Shown here: in pieces, positions 59,658 through 64,000 of the stretch
Numbering within the stretch: position 1 is the first letter of the stretch
How the letters are laid out: each line of letters begins with the position of its first letter
NCBI RefSeq assembly: GCF_000715495.1
Contig: NZ_JNLX01000067.1
Coordinates: forward strand, 1-64,000
Direction of reading: 5' to 3'
Length of the DNA stretch: 64,000 nucleotides
Origin: Hymenobacter sp. IS2118
GTDB lineage: Bacteria; Bacteroidota; Bacteroidia; Cytophagales; Hymenobacteraceae
Notes under the pieces: model-generated
What the model was told of the DNA's origin: nothing
Databases searched by the model: none
The model's input: only the letters and a program-made list of their open reading frames with translations
Made by a program: the position numbers and the translations under genes

Positions 59658-60290
59658 TTAGCGCGTGCTGAAATACTTTTTCAAATCCGTCCAGCACAGG
59701 CCCGGCCCGGTGCGTTGGTCGCGCCAGGCCACGATGCGCCACTCGTTGTTGCGGCGGCGCAGGATGAGGCGGATGTTGCCTTGCAGCAGCCCGGCGCGAA
59801 AGGCGGTGTCCTGCTGGCTGATGCGCAGCTCGTACAAGGCCGAAACCTCGACCGAATCCGTGGTGTAAAGCTGGTCGCGCCGGTCGCTCAGCACTAGGGA
59901 GTTGATGGTGCCCGTGGGCGTGCGGCGGCGCAGGCTGGTGAAGTACGTGACTTCTTCGGGCACGCTCCAGTTGGCGAAGAGGGCCGGCGTGGAGCCGGCG
60001 CTGGTGGGGTCGGGCACGAAGCGAAAATCGGGCCCGCTGAAGCTGCGCTCGTAGTTGGCCGCGTTCACGCGCTGCACGGCGGTGGCAAAGTTGGCCAGCA
60101 GCAGGTCCACCTGCGTGGGCTGAATCCATTCGCTGGAAGCCGCCGCCGGCTCGGGCTCCCGCAACTGAAAGCAGCCTGGCAGCAGTAGTCCGCCCACCAC
60201 CACAGCCAGACCCGTAAATACCTGCCGCGGCCAGCGGTACAAGGCGGGCAGCCAGCGGGAGCGCAGCATACGGGGCGGGGGCAGCAACAT
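59658..60290 (-). CDS. Hypothetical lipoprotein, paralogue of the previous gene (210 aa)
   Basis: The ATG at 60290 gives 210 residues. A second ATG at 60269 would place the hydrophobic stretch (VFTGLAVVVGGLLLPGC) closer to the N-terminus. The domain has NAANYERSFSGPDFRFVPDP and the C-terminal NEWRIVAWRDQRTGPGLCWTDLKKYF, an NTF2-like pattern. With the previous gene it forms a local duplication. It diverges from the 921-residue protein at 60450. Confidence 0.65.
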   Translation of the reverse strand: MLLPPPRMLRSRWLPALYRWPRQVFTGLAVVVGGLLLPGCFQLREPEPAAASSEWIQPTQVDLLLANFATAVQRVNAANYERSFSGPDFRFVPDPTSAGSTPALFANWSVPEEVTYFTSLRRRTPTGTINSLVLSDRRDQLYTTDSVEVSALYELRISQQDTAFRAGLLQGNIRLILRRRNNEWRIVAWRDQRTGPGLCWTDLKKYFSTR

Positions 60291-60449
60291 GCTGAAAGGT
60301 ACGGCTGCATTTGGGTGCCGCGCCAAAAGTGATATTCAGCAGCGCGGCCATTCAGCCAGCGAAGCGGATGCTGGTGCTGATTTAACCCGTGGCCGCCCCA
60401 ATCCGCCGGCCGGCCGTACTTTCGTCGCCCGTCATCCGCTTCCCTTCGC

Positions 60450-63215
60450 ATGTCCCGAAAGCTCCTGGCGTTACTCACGGCGCTCCTGCTGCTGCTCACG
60501 CTGGCCACCTACGTCTACTACCGGCGCACGCTGGCGGCCGTACCCGTCGACCCCTACACGCTGGTGCCCAACGATGCCGTGCTGGTGCTCACCACCCAGG
60601 ACCATCCCACGCTGGTGCGCCGGCTGCAGGAAACCGGCCTATGGGACAACCTTACGGCCATGCGCTACTTCCAGCACTCGGCCGGACACCTGGCCCTGGC
60701 CGACAGCCTGACCGGCGGCACCTCGCGGCGGCGTGTGGGCCTGTTGGGCTTGCTGGGCCGCAAGCTGGTGGTTACCTCCGTGCACATCACCGGGCCGGCG
60801 GTGTTCGACGTGCTCTACCAGGTGCCGCTGACCCGCGTGAGCGAATACCGGCAGGTGCGGGGCCTGCTCGAAACCCTGGGCCGCGACCCGCGCTACCGCC
60901 TCAGCACGCGGGAATACGAAGACCACGAATTCAGCGTGCTCACCGAGCGCCGCAGCGAAACCAGTCTCACGGTTCTCAACTACCGCAACCATCTGCTTAT
61001 TAGCACCAACCCGGCGTTGGTGGAAGCTGCCGTGCGCCGGGTGGCGCACCCCAAAGAGCCCACGGTGCTGACGCCCTTCGGGACGACGGATTTGCTGCGG
61101 GTGCGCGGCATGGACGCGACGCTCATGGTGAACTACCGCCGCCTGCCGCAGTTTCTGGATGTGCTGTTCCGGCCCGAAGCCCACGGGCAGTTCGACCAGC
61201 TGACGGGGCTGGTTTCGGAAGGCTTGCTGGGCCTGAAAGTAGCGGGCGGCCGGGTGCAGCTCCATGGCTTCTCCAACCCGGAAACGGCTAAGGGGGCCCT
61301 GCAACAACGGCTGCTCGGCCAACGGGCCCAGCCGCTGGGGCTCACGCCTATTCTGAGTACGCGCACGGCGCTGCTGCTGCACCTCGCGGCCAACCCCACC
61401 CGGACCTGGCCCCGCCCGACCGGGGCCGCGGCCGGCACCGATTCGCTGGGCAGCGGCGCGGCCCTCGATAGCCTGCGGGCCACGTTCGGGGGCGAAATGG
61501 CCCTGGCCTACCTGGCGGCCCCGGCTGCCAGCAGCCGGCCGGGGCGCCTCGCCCTGGTGCAGTGCCCCACACCGGCGCGCACCGAGCAATGGCTGGCCCG
61601 GCTGCGCCGCCTCAACAATAATTCGCCCTCTTTCACCAAAACAGGCCCGTACCAGGTGTACGCGGTTGGTTTTGCTGAGGGGGCCGTGCTGGGGCCCTTG
61701 CTAAACCCCGCCCCGCCCACGGCGACGGAGGCCCGTTTTGGGGTAATGGTAGGCAATTACCTGGTGCTCTCCGACCAGTCGACGCTGAACGCCTACCTGG
61801 CCGACGTGGTGGCCGGCCGCACCTGGGCAAAAAGCCCGGCCCAGATTGCTTTTTTGCAGGAAACTCTATCCAGGGCGCGGCTGAGCATTCTGGTGGACAC
61901 GCGCAACAGCTGGAACGCGCTGCTGGGCGTGCTTACCGAGGAGCGCCGGGCGGGCCTGCTGCGCAACGAGGCCTTGTTCAAGCGCTTTCCGCAGATGGCC
62001 CTGCAGCTGGTGCCGGCCGATAACGAGGACGCCCCCGATGCCCAGTATTTTACCCAGCTGCTGCTGCGCCACCCCGACCTGGGCCCGGCCACGGCGCAGT
62101 CTGGCGGGGCCGCTGCCAACGGACGGGTGCTCACGTTTACGCATCAGCTCATGGGAGTGCCCACGCTGCTGCCCGCCCTCGGCACCCGCATCCCGGCCGT
62201 GGTGGTGCAGGATTCGGTGGGCGCGCTGCACTACGTAACCGCCGATAACGCGGTGCTCTGGTCCGACACCCTGGCCGGGCCGGCGGTGGGCGTGCGGCTG
62301 CTGCCGGGTGGTGGCGGCGCGCCGGGCGGGCTACTGGCCGGCGCCGGCAACCGGCTGCATCTGCTCGGCAACGACGGCGCCGACCTGCTGCCGTTTCCGC
62401 TGTACCTGCCCGATACCGTGCGGGCCGCGGCGCTGCTGGCCGGCGCGGCCACCGGCCCCAAAGACCCCGCCCGCCTGCTGGTCGTCACGGCCGGCAACGA
62501 ATTGCTGCTGCTCGATGCTCAGGGCCGGCAGTTTCCCGGCTGGCAGCCCAAGCGGCTGGATTTCCCCCTGGCGGGCTTGCCGGCCATTTTCAGCGTCAAC
62601 AACCGGGATGTGGTGTTGGTACCGCTGCAAAATGGTTACGTGTATGCTTATGACCAGCAGGGTAATCTGTTCCCCGGGTTCCCGCTGAGCATGGGGGCGC
62701 GGCTGGCGGGCGGGGTGCTGGTGCAGCCGGGCGCCACGCTGGGCCGCACCCGGCTCACGCTGGTCAACCAACACGGCGAGCTGATAATCTTCACCCTGAG
62801 CGGCGACATCATCAGCCGCAAGCGGGTAGCTACCTGGAGCCGAACGGCTCGATTTCAGCTCGTGCCGGCGCAGCGCGGCAACACCTTTGTGGTGACGCGG
62901 GAAGATGGCAACCAGCTCGACGCCTATTCGCCCAGCCAGTCGGCGCCCCTCTTCACGCAGCGCTTCGTAACCTCCGGCCCCAAGCCCGTGCAGTTTTTCG
63001 ACTTTGGGAAAGGGCAGCAGCTGGTGGCCGTGACCGAGCCGGGGCCGGACCAGGCGTTTCTCTACGATGCCGAAGGCCGCCTGCTGGGCGGCGCGCCCGT
63101 ACCCAGTACCGGCAGCGGCGTGGGCCTGAGCTACGATGCCACGTCGGATTCTTACCATCTGGTGCGCATTGTGGGCCGCGAGCTGCGCCGCACCGAACTC
63201 AAAGTTGCGCGTTAA
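60450..63215 (+). CDS. Large membrane-anchored protein of unknown function (921 aa)
   Basis: One N-terminal helix (LLALLTALLLLLTLATYVYY, residues 4-23) anchors a 900-residue extracytoplasmic part. Residues 40-550 have the alternating pattern of DUF3352-like proteins (VPNDAVLVLTTQDHPTLVRRL, LLISTNPALVEAAVRRV). The last 350 residues have repeated strands like a beta-propeller of the PQQ type (VTAGNELLLLDAQGRQFPGW, PLQNGYVYAYDQQGNLFPGFPL). No enzyme motif is seen. It is followed at once by nadR. Confidence 0.7.
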   Translation: MSRKLLALLTALLLLLTLATYVYYRRTLAAVPVDPYTLVPNDAVLVLTTQDHPTLVRRLQETGLWDNLTAMRYFQHSAGHLALADSLTGGTSRRRVGLLGLLGRKLVVTSVHITGPAVFDVLYQVPLTRVSEYRQVRGLLETLGRDPRYRLSTREYEDHEFSVLTERRSETSLTVLNYRNHLLISTNPALVEAAVRRVAHPKEPTVLTPFGTTDLLRVRGMDATLMVNYRRLPQFLDVLFRPEAHGQFDQLTGLVSEGLLGLKVAGGRVQLHGFSNPETAKGALQQRLLGQRAQPLGLTPILSTRTALLLHLAANPTRTWPRPTGAAAGTDSLGSGAALDSLRATFGGEMALAYLAAPAASSRPGRLALVQCPTPARTEQWLARLRRLNNNSPSFTKTGPYQVYAVGFAEGAVLGPLLNPAPPTATEARFGVMVGNYLVLSDQSTLNAYLADVVAGRTWAKSPAQIAFLQETLSRARLSILVDTRNSWNALLGVLTEERRAGLLRNEALFKRFPQMALQLVPADNEDAPDAQYFTQLLLRHPDLGPATAQSGGAAANGRVLTFTHQLMGVPTLLPALGTRIPAVVVQDSVGALHYVTADNAVLWSDTLAGPAVGVRLLPGGGGAPGGLLAGAGNRLHLLGNDGADLLPFPLYLPDTVRAAALLAGAATGPKDPARLLVVTAGNELLLLDAQGRQFPGWQPKRLDFPLAGLPAIFSVNNRDVVLVPLQNGYVYAYDQQGNLFPGFPLSMGARLAGGVLVQPGATLGRTRLTLVNQHGELIIFTLSGDIISRKRVATWSRTARFQLVPAQRGNTFVVTREDGNQLDAYSPSQSAPLFTQRFVTSGPKPVQFFDFGKGQQLVAVTEPGPDQAFLYDAEGRLLGGAPVPSTGSGVGLSYDATSDSYHLVRIVGRELRRTELKVAR

Positions 63216-63251
63216 TCCCGCCGCCCTGCTTCTCGTCAACTACCTCATTTC

Positions 63252-64000
63252 ATGGCTGATTCCACTCGTACAGGCTTGGTGGTTGGTAAATTCTGGCCCC
63301 CGCACCGAGGCCACCAGCTGTTGCTTGAAACCGCCGCCGCCCAGGTAACGGACCTGGTGGTGCTGGTGTATGCCAATCCTGATTCGGCCACGATGCCCGC
63401 CGCGCTACGCGCCCGCTGGATTCAGGAATTGTATCGGGGTGATGATGTGGCGCAGGGGCCGCGCGTGGGCGCTACGCCGCTGCGGATTTTTGCCCTTTCT
63501 GCCGAAGCCGACGGCGTGCCGCCCGATGCCGCCGCCGACGCGGTGCAACGCGAATTTGTGCGCCAGTGGCTGGCGCGGCAAGGCATTTCGGCCGACGTGG
63601 TATTCAGCAGCGAAGCGTACGGTCCCGGTTTTGCCGCGCACCTGGGCGTGGCGCACCTGGCCGTGGACGAGCCGCGCGGGCAGGTGCCGGTTTCGGGCAC
63701 GAAAGTGCGCGCCGACGTGGCCGAAAACGCGTGGTATCTGCATCCGCTGGTGGCTGCGCAGCTCGGCGTGGTGCCGCCGGCAGCGGTGGCGCGCGTGGTG
63801 TTTCTCGGGGCCGAAAGTAGTGGCAAGTCTACGCTGTGCGCGGCGCTGGCCGAGGCCTGTGGCACGGTGTGGGTGCCGGAATACGGCCGCACGCTGCACG
63901 AGCAGAAGCAGGGCAATCTGGACTACGAAGACCTGCTCTACATTGCCCGGCGCCACGTCGAGCTGGAGGACGAAGCCCTGGCTCAGGCCCAGAACGTGCT
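63252..64000 (+). CDS. nadR: NadR: bifunctional NMN adenylyltransferase/ribosylnicotinamide kinase (3' end outside window)
   Basis: The frame starts at the ATG at 63252 and runs off the right edge. The first domain is a nucleotidyltransferase with GKFWPPHRGHQLLL (residues 12-25, the HxGH site) and VSGTKVRADV. The second is a P-loop kinase with GAESSGKSTL near residue 188 and VPEYGRTL. This order is that of NadR, which makes NAD from NMN and phosphorylates nicotinamide riboside. The N-terminal DNA-binding domain of enterobacterial NadR is missing, as in most Bacteroidota. Confidence 0.9.
   Translation, partial: MADSTRTGLVVGKFWPPHRGHQLLLETAAAQVTDLVVLVYANPDSATMPAALRARWIQELYRGDDVAQGPRVGATPLRIFALSAEADGVPPDAAADAVQREFVRQWLARQGISADVVFSSEAYGPGFAAHLGVAHLAVDEPRGQVPVSGTKVRADVAENAWYLHPLVAAQLGVVPPAAVARVVFLGAESSGKSTLCAALAEACGTVWVPEYGRTLHEQKQGNLDYEDLLYIARRHVELEDEALAQAQNV

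Noticed and set aside
1..64000. tRNA and rRNA genes
   Set aside because: Gaps between genes were read for cloverleaf signatures and rRNA-like sequence; none was seen, although a computed search would be more reliable.

Overview
The window looks like a chromosomal segment of a high-GC member of the Bacteroidota, most likely Hymenobacter or a close relative in the Cytophagales. Three things point there: the gene order pdxA - DUF177 - rpmF - plsX - fabH - efp - accB - accC, the Bacteroidota-type promoters (TTG, about 20-24 bases, then TAnnTTTG), and many lipoproteins of Bacteroidota type. The genus is inferred from recalled gene families; no search was run. No rRNA, tRNA, CRISPR array, prophage or intact insertion sequence was seen.

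Layout. 1-9.2 kb (mostly +): ftsK, a LolA-like carrier, a DUF2851 gene overlapping a polytopic membrane protein, a PglD-like acyltransferase, trhO and a nucleoside phosphorylase. 9.3-11.5 kb: two small conserved genes and an acyl-CoA reductase on the minus strand, divergent from a ferredoxin. 11.9-14.6 kb: valS. 14.6-26 kb (minus): a 2-oxo acid dehydrogenase E2, two small secreted proteins, then the fatty-acid/translation cluster accC, accB, efp, fabH, plsX, rpmF, DUF177, pdxA, and a leucyl aminopeptidase. 26.2-30.6 kb (+): rsmA, a 2-hydroxyacid dehydrogenase, greA, a HIT-NuiA fusion and an alpha/beta hydrolase. 30.6-38.7 kb (minus): a small-membrane-protein/methyltransferase/DUF2071/DoxX-like group, a NucA-family lipoprotein nuclease, SelO, an esterase and aspA. 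39-46 kb: a DUF885 lipoprotein, an ElyC/SanA-like protein, a succinate-semialdehyde dehydrogenase, an ECF sigma/anti-sigma pair, and a rhodanese plus TIGR04282-type pair. 46.3-50.1 kb (minus): three glycosyltransferases. 50.2-55.4 kb: a Bcp-type peroxiredoxin, a lipoprotein, and a minus-strand redox group (FAD oxidoreductase, small membrane protein, membrane 4Fe-4S protein) followed by an AT-richer orphan. 55.6-64 kb: two small Bacteroidota-type proteins, an amino-acid permease, two related lipoproteins, a 921-residue membrane-anchored protein and the start of nadR at the right edge.

The most striking observation is a nuclease/inhibitor pair. A gene at 28812-29645 fuses an N-terminal HIT nucleotide hydrolase to a C-terminal domain matching NuiA, the cyanobacterial inhibitor of nuclease NucA. 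About 3.3 kb further on, at 32951-34420, lies a lipoprotein whose C-terminal half closely resembles NucA. The window is also rich in palindromic intergenic repeats of at least four families. One of them (AGCTAATAGC-like) appears in frame inside valS and also forms the last codons of fabH.
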